A DNA stretch of 64,000 bases from Salipiger mangrovisoli (GCF_015223355.1 NZ_JADFFK010000026.1:17649-81648), one strand, 5' to 3'. Counted from the stretch's first letter, positions 9,010 to 17,263 are shown. The notes: generated by a model not told the origin, from the letters alone. Numbers and translations are program-made.

Positions 9010-10251
9010 CTAGCCCCCCGCGTCCTTGGTCCGCGCGTCCCGATTTGCCATGGCCTGCCGGAACAGACCCATGTAGCGCGGCGCGACGGCGGGCAGGCTG
9101 TAGTGAAGGCGCGCGAGATAGCGCGCCTTCTGGCCGTAGCGGAAGCGCCGCGCCGGATCCTGGGCCAGCGCCTCGATCTCTGTGATCCAGGCGTCGTCGT
9201 CATCGGGCAGCAGCCGCCCGTTGATGTCGTCAAGGATCAGTTCGGCCGCATACCCCCGGTCGGGCGCCAGCACGCAGCCGCCGCGACCGAGGATCTCGAC
9301 CAGACCCCAGTTGGCGACGCCGAACTGCAGCGGGTAGAGAAAGAGGTCGATGTCCGAGAGCCGCTGCGCGAACGCCTCGTAGGGGAGTTTGCCGGGAAAT
9401 TGGATCACCTCGGCGGCCCGCGGATAAACCTGCAGCAGGTGATCGCGGAAGCTGGCCACGGCACCACCGTACTTGCGCGCCACCCATTGCTGCTCGTAGC
9501 CGTAGGTGCTGCCTTCCGCGCCGCCAAGCGCCACGAACTCGGCCTGCAAGCCGCGCGCCACCAGCTTGTCGGCCAGCCGCACGAAGACCTCGAACCCCTT
9601 CGAACTGGACAGGTCGCGCGCCGAGAACCCGATCGTGAAAGGCCGGGCTCCTTCTCGCGGGGCGGCCGTCTCATCCTCGAAGGCGAAGCCCTCGAGCTGC
9701 ACTTCGATATTGGCCTGCAGCGCCTCGGGGAACATCCGCTTGGCGTGCTGGCTGGGGCAGATCACCAGATCGCTGCGCAGCGCCTGGTGGAAATTCAACA
9801 TCTCGAGGTTCTTGTCGCCCATGCGCTGCGACTGGTCCGGCGGGTAGTCGCTGCTCCAGCCGTGGGCACGGTAGCTGGGGAATTCGATGTAGCTGACGAT
9901 CGCGGCCCCGGTCTCGCCATAGAGAAAATGCGGTGCGCCCCAGAGCGAATGCGCGAGGATCACGTCGATCTTCTTCTTTTCCTCGAACTGCTGCACCGCA
10001 CGCAGCAGCCCTCGCCCGATCCGCGCCGAGCGCTCGAGCTTGGCGGTATAATAGTAGTTCTGCGGCCCCACCACGGGCCCGTCGGGCGCGAACTCCAGAA
10101 TGTGCTCGCCACGATGGGCGTTGCGCGCGCGGTGGCCGGGGGTGGTCAGGAAATAGGTCTCGGCCAGCCTGGCTTGCCGCAGGTAGTCACACAGATGGCC
10201 GAACTGCCCCGGATAGACCGCCCCGGCAAACACGATGACCGGCTTTCGCAT
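9010..10251 (-). CDS. GT4-like glycosyltransferase
   Basis: The predicted protein has 413 residues from ATG 10251, which has GAGGTG six bases upstream; a GTG three codons earlier (10260) is possible. The N-terminus (VIVFAGAVYPGQFGHL) and C-terminal half (FTIGFSARDLSSSKGFEVF, then an Rx8GG-like GRGGCVLAPD near residue 330) resemble two-domain GT-B glycosyltransferases. No membrane helix or signal peptide is seen, so it should act in the cytoplasm. It converges on the Omp85 gene with only 15 bp between stops. A role in glycosylating the repeat proteins or making a surface polysaccharide is plausible but unproven. Confidence 0.75.
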   Translation of the reverse strand: MRKPVIVFAGAVYPGQFGHLCDYLRQARLAETYFLTTPGHRARNAHRGEHILEFAPDGPVVGPQNYYYTAKLERSARIGRGLLRAVQQFEEKKKIDVILAHSLWGAPHFLYGETGAAIVSYIEFPSYRAHGWSSDYPPDQSQRMGDKNLEMLNFHQALRSDLVICPSQHAKRMFPEALQANIEVQLEGFAFEDETAAPREGARPFTIGFSARDLSSSKGFEVFVRLADKLVARGLQAEFVALGGAEGSTYGYEQQWVARKYGGAVASFRDHLLQVYPRAAEVIQFPGKLPYEAFAQRLSDIDLFLYPLQFGVANWGLVEILGRGGCVLAPDRGYAAELILDDINGRLLPDDDDAWITEIEALAQDPARRFRYGQKARYLARLHYSLPAVAPRYMGLFRQAMANRDARTKDAGG

Positions 10252-10299
10252 GTATTTCACCTCGCATCATCGCCCGGACAAAGCCAAGGCTCGCGCGTA

Positions 10300-10332
10300 G
10301 GTTAGGAGACTCCTTAACCGAAGAATACATAC
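10300..10332. promoter_or_regulatory. palindrome and ACATAC hexamer upstream of the glycosyltransferase
   Basis: GGTTAGGAG (10300-10308) faces CTCCTTAACC (10310-10319) as an inverted repeat with one bulged base. An ACATAC hexamer (10327-10332) lies beside it, the same hexamer that is clustered upstream of the kinase and adhesin. The site is about 50-80 bp before the glycosyltransferase start and could be its operator. Confidence 0.4.
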
Positions 10333-10382
10333 TTTGGAGAGTCGCGCGTGGGTTGCGGCAGTTCCGCCACGCTCCACCGGGC

Positions 10383-11024
10383 TCAGATGATGTTCATATC
10401 GCGTGCGACGATCACCGCCTGCGTGCGGTTGCTGGCCTCCAGCTTCGAGCAGATGGATTTCACATGCATCTTGACCGTCGCCTCCTTCAGCCCCAGCGCT
10501 GCCCCGATGTCGCGGTTGGACTTGCCCTCGGCCAGTTCGGCCAGCACGTCGTTCTCGCGCTCGGACAGCTGCGCCGCCGTTCGCGGCTCGCGCGGGGCAA
10601 CGCGCTGCCTCTCGATCAACTCGACCGGGATGTAGCGCCCGCCCGCCGCCATGAAGCGGATCTCGTTGGCAAAGGCCTTGAGCGAGGTGGTCTTGAGCAC
10701 GAAGCCCGCCCCCCCCAGCGCCAGGACCTCGGGCACCAGGTGCGCCGGCGGATTGCTGGTCAGCAGCGCCACGGGCTTGCCGCCATTGCGGCTGATCGCG
10801 CGGCCCAGCCCCTCGAGCCCGTTCATGCCCGGCATGTTGAGATCAAGCAGTACCAGATCGTAGGGCCCGTCGCGGTCGATCGCCGACAACGCCGTATCGA
10901 GATCCGGCGCCGTCGACGCGCTCACGTCGTCGAGGTTCTCGATGAACTGCGCAAACATCTCGAGGACCATGGCGTGGTCGTCGGCGATGAGGATGCGAAC
11001 CGGATCCGCACTCTTGCTGGTCAT
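10383..11024 (-). CDS. LuxR/FixJ-type DNA-binding response regulator
   Basis: The predicted protein has 213 residues. The receiver domain (1-125) has the acidic pair D15/D16 and the phospho-acceptor D61 in LVLLDLNMPGMNG. The C-terminal domain (about 145-210) is a LuxR-type helix-turn-helix (LSERENDVLAELAEGKSNRDIG, then EATVKMHVKSI). It is in the same orientation as the hybrid kinase upstream, 115 bp apart. It is the likely partner of that kinase and a candidate for binding the ACATAC/GTATGT sites in this region. Confidence 0.92.
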   Translation of the reverse strand: MTSKSADPVRILIADDHAMVLEMFAQFIENLDDVSASTAPDLDTALSAIDRDGPYDLVLLDLNMPGMNGLEGLGRAISRNGGKPVALLTSNPPAHLVPEVLALGGAGFVLKTTSLKAFANEIRFMAAGGRYIPVELIERQRVAPREPRTAAQLSERENDVLAELAEGKSNRDIGAALGLKEATVKMHVKSICSKLEASNRTQAVIVARDMNII

Positions 11025-11139
11025 GTCTCTCTATCCTTCGGGCACGGACTCTGCGGAGGGCGCGGACCGCACCGCAAGTCCATATCAGGCCTCAATATGG
11101 CAAGGAACGCGGCGCTCCGCCAGCACCACTCCTCGGGCC

Positions 11140-13098
11140 TCAGAACGGCGGGTCGCGCAGCGCCGCGGCGGTGCGCTCAAGCGCTTCGGCCAAGGCGGAC
11201 ATCTCGGCCTCGGCGGCACCCTGCCCCGCCTTCACCGCATCTTCGAGCACACGCAGCCGCCGCTCCGCCAGGGCAAGCCCCGTCAGGCCGCAGGCGCCGG
11301 TGGCGGCATGCAGGGCACATCCCGATGCGGCATTGAGCCCTCCGCGCAGCAGCGCCATTGCCTGCTCGGCCTCGGCGAGCGCCCGCGCCATGAAGGCCAG
11401 TGCCCGGTCGCGGCCCAGCTCGCGCGCGAGTTCCGAGACCACCTCCAGCGAAATCACCGGTTCCCGCGTTTCCGCCGCGCCGTCCGCCGGGTCCGCCAAT
11501 GGCGCATCGAGGGGATCGGAAGCTCCGCCGCGCAGGGCCGCCAGCGCCGCGCAGAGCTGCCCGGGTCGGATCGGCTTTTCCAGCACCTCGACCATACCCG
11601 CCTTCAGGCAAGCCGCGCGGATCCGGGTATCCACATGTGCGGTGAGCCCGACGATCCGCAGCGCCGCCGGGAAGAGGCCCTGTCTCACGCCCGCCCTGAT
11701 GCGCCGCGCCAGCTCGACGCCGTGGAACTCGGGCAGCGTGACATCCGAGAGCACGATATCGGCCGGGCCGCCTTCGGCCAAGCGAAGCAACTCCAGCGCC
11801 TCTGCGCCGCGCCCTGCCTCCTGCACCTCTGCACCGGCATTGCGCAGAACCTGGCAGAGCCAGCTTCGACTTGCGGGACTGTCCTCTATCACCAGGATCC
11901 GCGCCCCGACCAGCGCCCGCTCCGCGTCGGCTTCGGGTTCCGGCTCGGGGATGTCGATCGCTGTCGGCAACCTGAAACGCGCCCGCAATATCGTGCCGAT
12001 GACTTCCGCGCCGTCTTTGGCCGTATCGGCCCTGTCCTCGATTTCCAGCGTGCCGCCCAGTTGCATCAATGCATGCGCGAGCACCTCTAGGCCGCCGGAA
12101 CGCCTTTGAGCCGGGCGTGCATCTGCCGGCGTGGCCGGGACCAGCGCTGACATATTCCCAGCCGCCACGTGGCCAAGCGCCTCCTGCAGCCGCGCGCGCT
12201 GCGCGGGCGGCAGGCCGCCACCGAGGTCGCGCACCTCGAACCTGATCTCCAACAATGGCTCCCCGTCCGGGCCAAGCTTCGGCAGAGGCGTCAGCCACAG
12301 CTCTGCCTCGATCTTGGCGCCGCCGTGTTTCACCGCGTTGTCGAGCATGTTCTGGAACAGGGCCCGCACGAAGCGCACCGGTCCGTGGACCTGCTCCGGC
12401 CCGGCGGACCCGGCGTGTAGCCTGAGTTCAGCGCCGCGCTGCGCGGCCAGCGGCTGCAGCATCGCCACCAGCGCTTCCACCTCGGCCGCCGGAGAGAAGG
12501 CGGCGTCGGGCTGCAGCCCGCTGCCGCGCTGCTCGCCGCGCAGCACCGAGAGCACGTTGCTGACATGCGCCAACGACAGATCCGCCGCGCGGCGCAGGCC
12601 GGCCAGCGCCCCGGAACCGGCGGTCGCTCCGGTGACCAGCGCCTCCGCCGAGGCCAGCAGCGACTGGATCGGCGTCCGCAGGTCATGCGCCACGCGCAGC
12701 AGCGTCGCCGCCCGCGCCCGGTTCCGCAGCCATGTCGCCTCGTCCTCGCTGTCCGACAGCCGCAGGAACAGGCCCGTCGCGGGGCCGACCGGCAGCGCGA
12801 CAAGTTCGCCCTCCAGCTCCTGCCCCATCAGCGTCACCGCAACCCGGGCGCTGCCGGCACGCCGCGCACGCGCGCTGATCTCGGGCCAGTCAAGCACCGA
12901 ACGAAGCCGCGCCGCGTCAAGTCCGAGCGCCTTGGCCGGGGCATTGGCCAACAGGATCTGCCCCGCCTCGCTGGCCAGCAATGCCGCGCGGCGGTCGGTG
13001 GCGATGAGCCGGGCGATCACCTGCACCACCGGCCGATAGACCGAGACATCCTCTTCCGCGCCGCTTTCCGGCGACGGCACACGGCGTTCTCCTGTCAT
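11140..13098 (-). CDS. hybrid sensor histidine kinase with receiver and Hpt domain
   Basis: The predicted protein has 652 residues. ATG 13098 is chosen because AGGAGGG lies just upstream; the open frame extends to 13260 without a better site. Order: PAS-like sensor (about 20-120), dimerisation helix with phospho-His H138 in RVAHDLRTP, HATPase domain with N-box LFQNMLDNAVKHGG, receiver domain (DIVLSDVTLPE), and a C-terminal Hpt-like domain with LHAATGACG. There is no membrane helix, so it is probably cytosolic. The Hpt motif lacks the usual Lys after His. It probably relays phosphate to the LuxR-type regulator downstream. It is divergent from the adhesin gene at 13527. Confidence 0.9.
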   Translation of the reverse strand: MTGERRVPSPESGAEEDVSVYRPVVQVIARLIATDRRAALLASEAGQILLANAPAKALGLDAARLRSVLDWPEISARARRAGSARVAVTLMGQELEGELVALPVGPATGLFLRLSDSEDEATWLRNRARAATLLRVAHDLRTPIQSLLASAEALVTGATAGSGALAGLRRAADLSLAHVSNVLSVLRGEQRGSGLQPDAAFSPAAEVEALVAMLQPLAAQRGAELRLHAGSAGPEQVHGPVRFVRALFQNMLDNAVKHGGAKIEAELWLTPLPKLGPDGEPLLEIRFEVRDLGGGLPPAQRARLQEALGHVAAGNMSALVPATPADARPAQRRSGGLEVLAHALMQLGGTLEIEDRADTAKDGAEVIGTILRARFRLPTAIDIPEPEPEADAERALVGARILVIEDSPASRSWLCQVLRNAGAEVQEAGRGAEALELLRLAEGGPADIVLSDVTLPEFHGVELARRIRAGVRQGLFPAALRIVGLTAHVDTRIRAACLKAGMVEVLEKPIRPGQLCAALAALRGGASDPLDAPLADPADGAAETREPVISLEVVSELARELGRDRALAFMARALAEAEQAMALLRGGLNAASGCALHAATGACGLTGLALAERRLRVLEDAVKAGQGAAEAEMSALAEALERTAAALRDPPF

Positions 13099-13212
13099 CG
13101 CGTTCCCTCCTGCGGCCTGGCGAGCAAGTCGTGCCCAGGGTGTGATTATAGACACTTGTGATGCGATTGCGCCCCGTCCGCTACAAAAGTCTCGGGTCCG
13201 AGCAACTGAATC

Positions 13213-13228
13213 ACATACTATCGTATGT
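13213..13228. promoter_or_regulatory. palindromic operator candidate ACATAC-N4-GTATGT (kinase side)
   Basis: ACATAC (13213-13218) and GTATGT (13223-13228) form perfect 6-bp arms around TATC. The site is about 115 bp upstream of the kinase start, inside an AT-richer stretch without a gene (13099-13526). The 14-mer at 13215-13228 recurs with one mismatch at 13434-13447. Confidence 0.55.
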
Positions 13229-13418
13229 ATCACCCGGGACTTCATGATTCCAGCGACCACTCATGACCAGAACGCGGCGCGCCGAAAGAGGCATTTTTCC
13301 ATCAATTCGCCGTAATTTACGTTACTTTTGTTTCCAATTTCCCGCCCAATGTCGCCCTGGAAGCGCAATAGGCCCTGGAAACGCGGTGAAAATTCTCCAA
13401 CCCAACCAAACGACAATA

Positions 13419-13459
13419 GTATGTTGACTGACGATACTTTCGTATGTTTTGATACATAC
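13419..13459. promoter_or_regulatory. cluster of GTATGT/ACATAC half-sites upstream of the adhesin
   Basis: The cluster holds GTATGT (13419-13424), ATACTTTCGTATGT (13434-13447) and ACATAC (13454-13459). The last two hexamers form an inverted repeat with a 6-nt spacer. The cluster is 68-108 bp before the adhesin start, where an activator or repressor could act. Such AT-rich hexamers are unlikely to cluster by chance in this GC-rich sequence. Confidence 0.55.
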
Positions 13460-13526
13460 CAAATAGTGTACTTCTATTTTCACGACCCCGCACCGAATGC
13501 GCGGGTGATATTGCAAGGGTTGAAAG

Positions 13527-15773
13527 ATGGCTGAAACGGTTATTCAGGCAGGTCAGGAAATCGGCATCCGCATCGATGCTGTCTCCGCGGACATTGCGCG
13601 CTACACGCGGCAAGGAAAGACGCTGATCGTCGAGTTGAAGAACGGCGACCGGGTGATCATCAATGATTATTACACGCCGGCAGAAAACAATTCGCTGCAC
13701 AGCCTGATCCTTGGCGATTCTGAAGAGGCGGCGGTCGAGGGCGAAGGGGCTGCCGGCCTCGGAATGAGCATGGAAGAACAGGCCGCGCTCGCCGCAGCGG
13801 GCATCGGCGCTCTTGGCATCGCCCTGGCGAGTGGCGGGGGCGGAGGCTCCAAGAAGGACCCAACCGACGGCACTGATCCGACCGACGGGACAGACGGCAC
13901 CGACCCGACCGACGGAACGGACGGCACCGACCCGACCGATGGAACCGACGGCACCGATCCGACCGACGGAACCGACGGCACCGACCCGACCGATGGAACA
14001 GACGGAACCGACCCGACTGACGGAACCGACGGCACCGACCCGACTGATGGAACCGACGGCACCGATCCGACCGACGGAACCGACGGCACCGACCCGACCG
14101 ATGGAACCGACGGCACCGATCCGACCGACGGAACAGACGGCACCGACCCGACCGACGGAACAGACGGCACCGATCCGACCGATGGAACCGACGCCACCGA
14201 TCCGACTGATGGAACTGACGGCACCGATCCGACCGATGGCACCGACGGTACCGACCCGACCGATGGAACGGATGGCACTGACCCGACCGATGGAACCGAC
14301 GGCACTGACCCGACCGATGGAACCGACGGCACTGACCCGACCGACGGGACAGACGGCACCGACCCGACCGACGGAACGGACGGCACCGACCCGACCGACG
14401 GGACAGACGGCACCGACCCGACCGATGGAACCGACGGCACCGACCCGACCGACGGAACGGACGGCACTGACCCGACCGACGGGACAGACGGAACCGATCC
14501 CACGGATGGCACCGATGGAGTGGGCACGCAGGGCTTCCTCGACCCGCTGGTCGCCGACGAGGGCCTGCTTGGAGATGTCACTGGAAATGACGGGGTGCTC
14601 GGCGAGGTGACGGGGTCTGAGGGCCTGCTCGGCGAACTGCTCGGACCTCAATCCGAGCTCAGTGAGCCCTTCGAAACCCTGATCGGCCAGCCCCTGCTCG
14701 GCGACGGCACCATCAGCTCGGAAACCGGGATTGCCGACGGACTTGTTTCCGACGACGGCCTTCTGGGAGACGCCACCGGGAATAGCGGCGCCCTCGGCGA
14801 GGTCACAGGCTCGCAGGGCCTGCTGGGCGAGCTGGCCGGCAACGATGGCGCGCTTGCCGAGATTACCGGCAGCGACGGGCTTGTCGGCGAGCTGACCGGA
14901 ACCGGATTGCTCGGCGACACGGATGGCACATCCGACGGGACACCGGGCACCGGTGAGCTGCTTGACGGCGTACTTGGCGAAGACGGATTGCTCTCTGGCG
15001 TCCTCGACAGCGGCGAGGGTCTGCTCGACCCGGTGATCGCCGATGACGGCCTGCTCGGCGAGCTCACCGGCAACACCGGCGCGCTTGGCGAGGTCACGGG
15101 GTCCGACGGTCTGCTCGGTGAGCTGGTCGGCGACGACGGCGCGCTCGGCGAGATCACCGGCGAAGACGGGTTTGTCGGCGAGCTGACCGGCACGGGACTG
15201 CTCGGTGACGGAGATGCCGCCGATGGTGACGAGGACCTGCTTGGCGGACTGCTCGATGGTGGCACCGAAGATGTTCTCGGAGGACTGCTCGACAGCGGCG
15301 AGGGAGTGCTCGACCCGGTGATCGCCGATGACGGCCTGCTTGGCGACCTCACCGGCAATTCAGGCGCACTTGGAGAGGTCACTGGTTCCGACGGTCTGCT
15401 CGGTGAATTGGTCGGCAACGATGGCGCGCTCGGCGAGATCACCGGCGATGACGGGCTTGTCGGCGAGCTGACCGGCACGGGACTGCTCGGTGACGGCGAC
15501 GGAAGCGGTGGCGGCGGCGTGGACGAGCTCCTCGGCGAACTCATCGATGGCGGCTCCACCGAAAGCCTTCTCGGCGGCGAGACCCCGCTGGACGGTATCC
15601 TCGGCGAGAACGGCTTGCTGGGTGACAGCGGACTTCTGGGCGACGAAGGCCTGCTCGGTAGCGGCGAGTCCCTGCTCGGAGGGCTGACGGATGGCCTGAG
15701 CGACGATGGATCCCTGCTCGGCGGAGACCTGCTCGGCGGCCTCTCCGGCCCCGGCGAAGAAGATTTCAGCTGA
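13527..15773 (+). CDS. BapA-type repeat adhesin, probable type I secretion substrate
   Basis: The predicted protein has 748 residues. Residues 1-75 form a BapA-prefix-like domain (AETVIQAGQEIGIRIDAV, TLIVELKNGDRVIINDYY), followed by a helical segment and a glycine-rich hydrophobic stretch ending in GGGGGS (about 90-110). Residues about 111-331 are DGTDPTDGT repeats. Residues about 345-748 are LLGELTG/ALGEVTG-type repeats with long periods of 95-97 residues. There is no Sec signal, as expected for type I export. BapA/LapA-like proteins hold cells to surfaces and one another; here it has no RTX block or recognised adhesion domain, so binding partners are unknown. It ends at a strong hairpin. 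Confidence 0.85.
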   Translation: MAETVIQAGQEIGIRIDAVSADIARYTRQGKTLIVELKNGDRVIINDYYTPAENNSLHSLILGDSEEAAVEGEGAAGLGMSMEEQAALAAAGIGALGIALASGGGGGSKKDPTDGTDPTDGTDGTDPTDGTDGTDPTDGTDGTDPTDGTDGTDPTDGTDGTDPTDGTDGTDPTDGTDGTDPTDGTDGTDPTDGTDGTDPTDGTDGTDPTDGTDGTDPTDGTDATDPTDGTDGTDPTDGTDGTDPTDGTDGTDPTDGTDGTDPTDGTDGTDPTDGTDGTDPTDGTDGTDPTDGTDGTDPTDGTDGTDPTDGTDGTDPTDGTDGTDPTDGTDGVGTQGFLDPLVADEGLLGDVTGNDGVLGEVTGSEGLLGELLGPQSELSEPFETLIGQPLLGDGTISSETGIADGLVSDDGLLGDATGNSGALGEVTGSQGLLGELAGNDGALAEITGSDGLVGELTGTGLLGDTDGTSDGTPGTGELLDGVLGEDGLLSGVLDSGEGLLDPVIADDGLLGELTGNTGALGEVTGSDGLLGELVGDDGALGEITGEDGFVGELTGTGLLGDGDAADGDEDLLGGLLDGGTEDVLGGLLDSGEGVLDPVIADDGLLGDLTGNSGALGEVTGSDGLLGELVGNDGALGEITGDDGLVGELTGTGLLGDGDGSGGGGVDELLGELIDGGSTESLLGGETPLDGILGENGLLGDSGLLGDEGLLGSGESLLGGLTDGLSDDGSLLGGDLLGGLSGPGEEDFS
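13857..14518 (+). repeat. 27-bp minisatellite, about 24 copies, encoding DGTDPTDGT
   Basis: An almost uninterrupted array of 27-bp units encodes the nonapeptide DGTDPTDGT. Variation is mostly silent (GAC/GAT, ACC/ACT/ACA/ACG, GGC/GGA/GGG), with one Gly-to-Ala change near 14192. All units keep the frame. Arrays like this change length by slippage or recombination, so stalk length may vary between strains. Confidence 0.95.
14737..15572 (+). repeat. three long in-frame repeats (291/285 bp) in the adhesin C-terminus
   Basis: Blocks that begin with DDGLLG and run through GALGEVTG, GLLGEL, GALxEITG and LVGELTGTGLLGD occur three times, starting near 14737, 15028 and 15313. The first two are 291 bp apart, the next 285 bp. 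Each block itself contains five or six 12-13-residue submotifs, so the structure is nested. Confidence 0.85.
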
Positions 15774-15801
15774 CCCCACTCACGGAACAACAGCTGAAAC
15801 C

Positions 15802-15841
15802 GGCCTGCCCCGCTCCCCCACCCCCTTCGGCGGGGCAGGCC
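15802..15841 (+). terminator. strong hairpin after the adhesin gene
   Basis: GGCCTGCCCCGC (15802-15813) pairs perfectly with GCGGGGCAGGCC (15830-15841) around a 16-nt loop, 29 bp after the adhesin stop. There is no U-tract, so it may be a transcript-stabilising stem or a Rho-assisted terminator rather than a classical intrinsic one. Confidence 0.6.
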
Positions 15842-15889
15842 CCCCAAATTCCCAGTGATCCCCCAGTTTCCAACCGAGAGGCCTGCCCC

Positions 15890-16183
15890 ATGGACCCGCG
15901 CCCGAAGCCCTCCCGGCCATCATGGACCCTGACCTATGCCGCTCGCGACCGCTGCCGAACGACCTGGGCGCAATTGCCCGCCGGGCAGCGCGGCGCAGCG
16001 AACCGCTGCGCTGCCCCTGCAGCAGGTGACGAAGCCGCGGGAGATGCCGATTTCCGCTCCCACGCAATGGACCCGACCCACAAGGACAGCACCCCCCGCG
16101 TATTCTGCTCCGGCTGGTGGATCGCTCCGGCAGCCTGCCTTGGCACCTTGGGCTGGGTCGCGCTGCTTGCAGCGGTACTGTAA
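15890..16183 (+). CDS. possible small membrane protein
   Basis: An open frame of 97 residues starts at ATG 15890, with GAGAGG 8 bases upstream. The last 38 residues, from an internal ATG at 16067, look most protein-like: DPTHKDSTPRVFCSGWW followed by a hydrophobic helix to the C-terminus. The first 60 residues are Arg/Ala/Pro-rich and may be non-coding, so the true gene may be only 16067-16183. It lies between the adhesin and a response regulator. No function can be assigned. Confidence 0.35.
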   Translation: MDPRPKPSRPSWTLTYAARDRCRTTWAQLPAGQRGAANRCAAPAAGDEAAGDADFRSHAMDPTHKDSTPRVFCSGWWIAPAACLGTLGWVALLAAVL

Positions 16184-16258
16184 TCCGGCCCGCCCGGTCG
16201 TGCTGCCGCGAGCCCTGAAGACACCGCCCTGTCTCCACTGACCGAAGAGGACCATTTC

Positions 16259-17263
16259 ATGCGACTGCTCGCCGTCGATGACAGCCCAGTGATGCGAGAT
16301 CTGATTCCGCTGCTCGTTGACACCGACATGGTGGTTAGGAGCGCGGCCTCGGGATCAGCGGCCCTGAGCATGTTGCAGGGCTCGGAACAGCCCTTTGACT
16401 GCCTGCTGCTCGACATCGAAATGCCGGGCATGGACGGGATCGAGCTGTGCCGACAGGTGCGCAGCCTCCCCCGCTACACGCTGACCCCGGTCATCATGCT
16501 CACGGCCCGCACCGACGGGGGCAGCATCGAGGCCGCATTCGCCGCCGGCGCCAATGACTACATCGTCAAGACGCTGAATACGCGGGCGCTCAGGGGACGC
16601 CTGCGTGTCGCCGAACGGCTGCGCGACGCGCCCGGGATGTTCCGGTGCGACCGCCGCCGGCTGAGCACTTTCGGCAGGCCCCGCGGGGCGCATCCCTTCT
16701 CCGCATCACAGAGTGTCACCATCCTCGGCACCGGTCAGATGATCGACCCGTTCTCGCTTGGAAATTATCTCGCGCAGCTGCCGCGCCGCGACATCGAACG
16801 CAGCCGCATCTTCGGGGCCCGGCTCGACGACTTCGAGGAGATTTATCGCAGCACAACGACGCCCGAATTCGGAAGCCTTCTTGTGGAGGTGGCGGAGGGG
16901 CTGCAGACCTTTGTGAAATCATCATCGGCACTGACCTGCTACGACGGCAACGGCAGGTTCATATGCCTTGCTCGCAGCGCCGATTTGCCCGCGCCCGACC
17001 AGATGGAGGCCGAATTGGCCGCGCACCTTCAAGCGACCTGGCAGCAGGATGCGCCCGCTGCGGTGCCGCCATCGAGCGTCACGCTCGGCACCCCGGTCAC
17101 ACCCTTCGCGAACAAGACCCAAAGAGTGCGCAAGTCCCTGCTGCGCGCCCAGGCCCGGCTCGAGGCGCGTTCAGCCCGAAAAGGGCTCTGCAACGTCGGG
17201 GTCCGGCATCCGTTGGAGACGATCTCGATGCGTGCCGCGGGCCTCGATGTGCCCCGGACCTGA
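16259..17263 (+). CDS. response regulator with degenerate GGDEF-like output domain
   Basis: The predicted protein has 334 residues. The N-terminal receiver (1-120) carries acidic D7/D8, phospho-acceptor D52 in LLLDIEMPGMDG, and the conserved Lys in DYIVKTLN. The C-terminal part (about 150-260) has the length and pattern of a decayed GGDEF domain (FGARLDDFEEIYRSTTTPEF, then LTCYDGNGRFICL) but no GG[DE]EF motif, so diguanylate cyclase activity is unlikely. The tail is basic. A ribosome site (GAGGA) precedes ATG 16259. It could tune adhesin export or a c-di-GMP-type decision; its partner kinase is not identified. Confidence 0.8.
   Translation: MRLLAVDDSPVMRDLIPLLVDTDMVVRSAASGSAALSMLQGSEQPFDCLLLDIEMPGMDGIELCRQVRSLPRYTLTPVIMLTARTDGGSIEAAFAAGANDYIVKTLNTRALRGRLRVAERLRDAPGMFRCDRRRLSTFGRPRGAHPFSASQSVTILGTGQMIDPFSLGNYLAQLPRRDIERSRIFGARLDDFEEIYRSTTTPEFGSLLVEVAEGLQTFVKSSSALTCYDGNGRFICLARSADLPAPDQMEAELAAHLQATWQQDAPAAVPPSSVTLGTPVTPFANKTQRVRKSLLRAQARLEARSARKGLCNVGVRHPLETISMRAAGLDVPRT

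Noticed and set aside
9103..10305. 400-codon plus-strand frame opposite the glycosyltransferase
   Set aside because: The minus-strand frame has the family motifs and ribosome site; the plus frame has neither.
13857..14518. Short regular repeats as a possible CRISPR array
   Set aside because: Units are contiguous, in frame and without unique spacers. No cas genes are nearby.
13317..14651. Long minus-strand frame of VGRVGAVG-type repeats
   Set aside because: It is the antisense of the 27-bp minisatellite and crosses the adhesin promoter. The plus frame has the ribosome site and BapA-type domain.
27..17263. LapD/LapG-type adhesin release genes
   Set aside because: No transglutaminase-like cysteine protease or HAMP-GGDEF-EAL receptor is encoded in the island.
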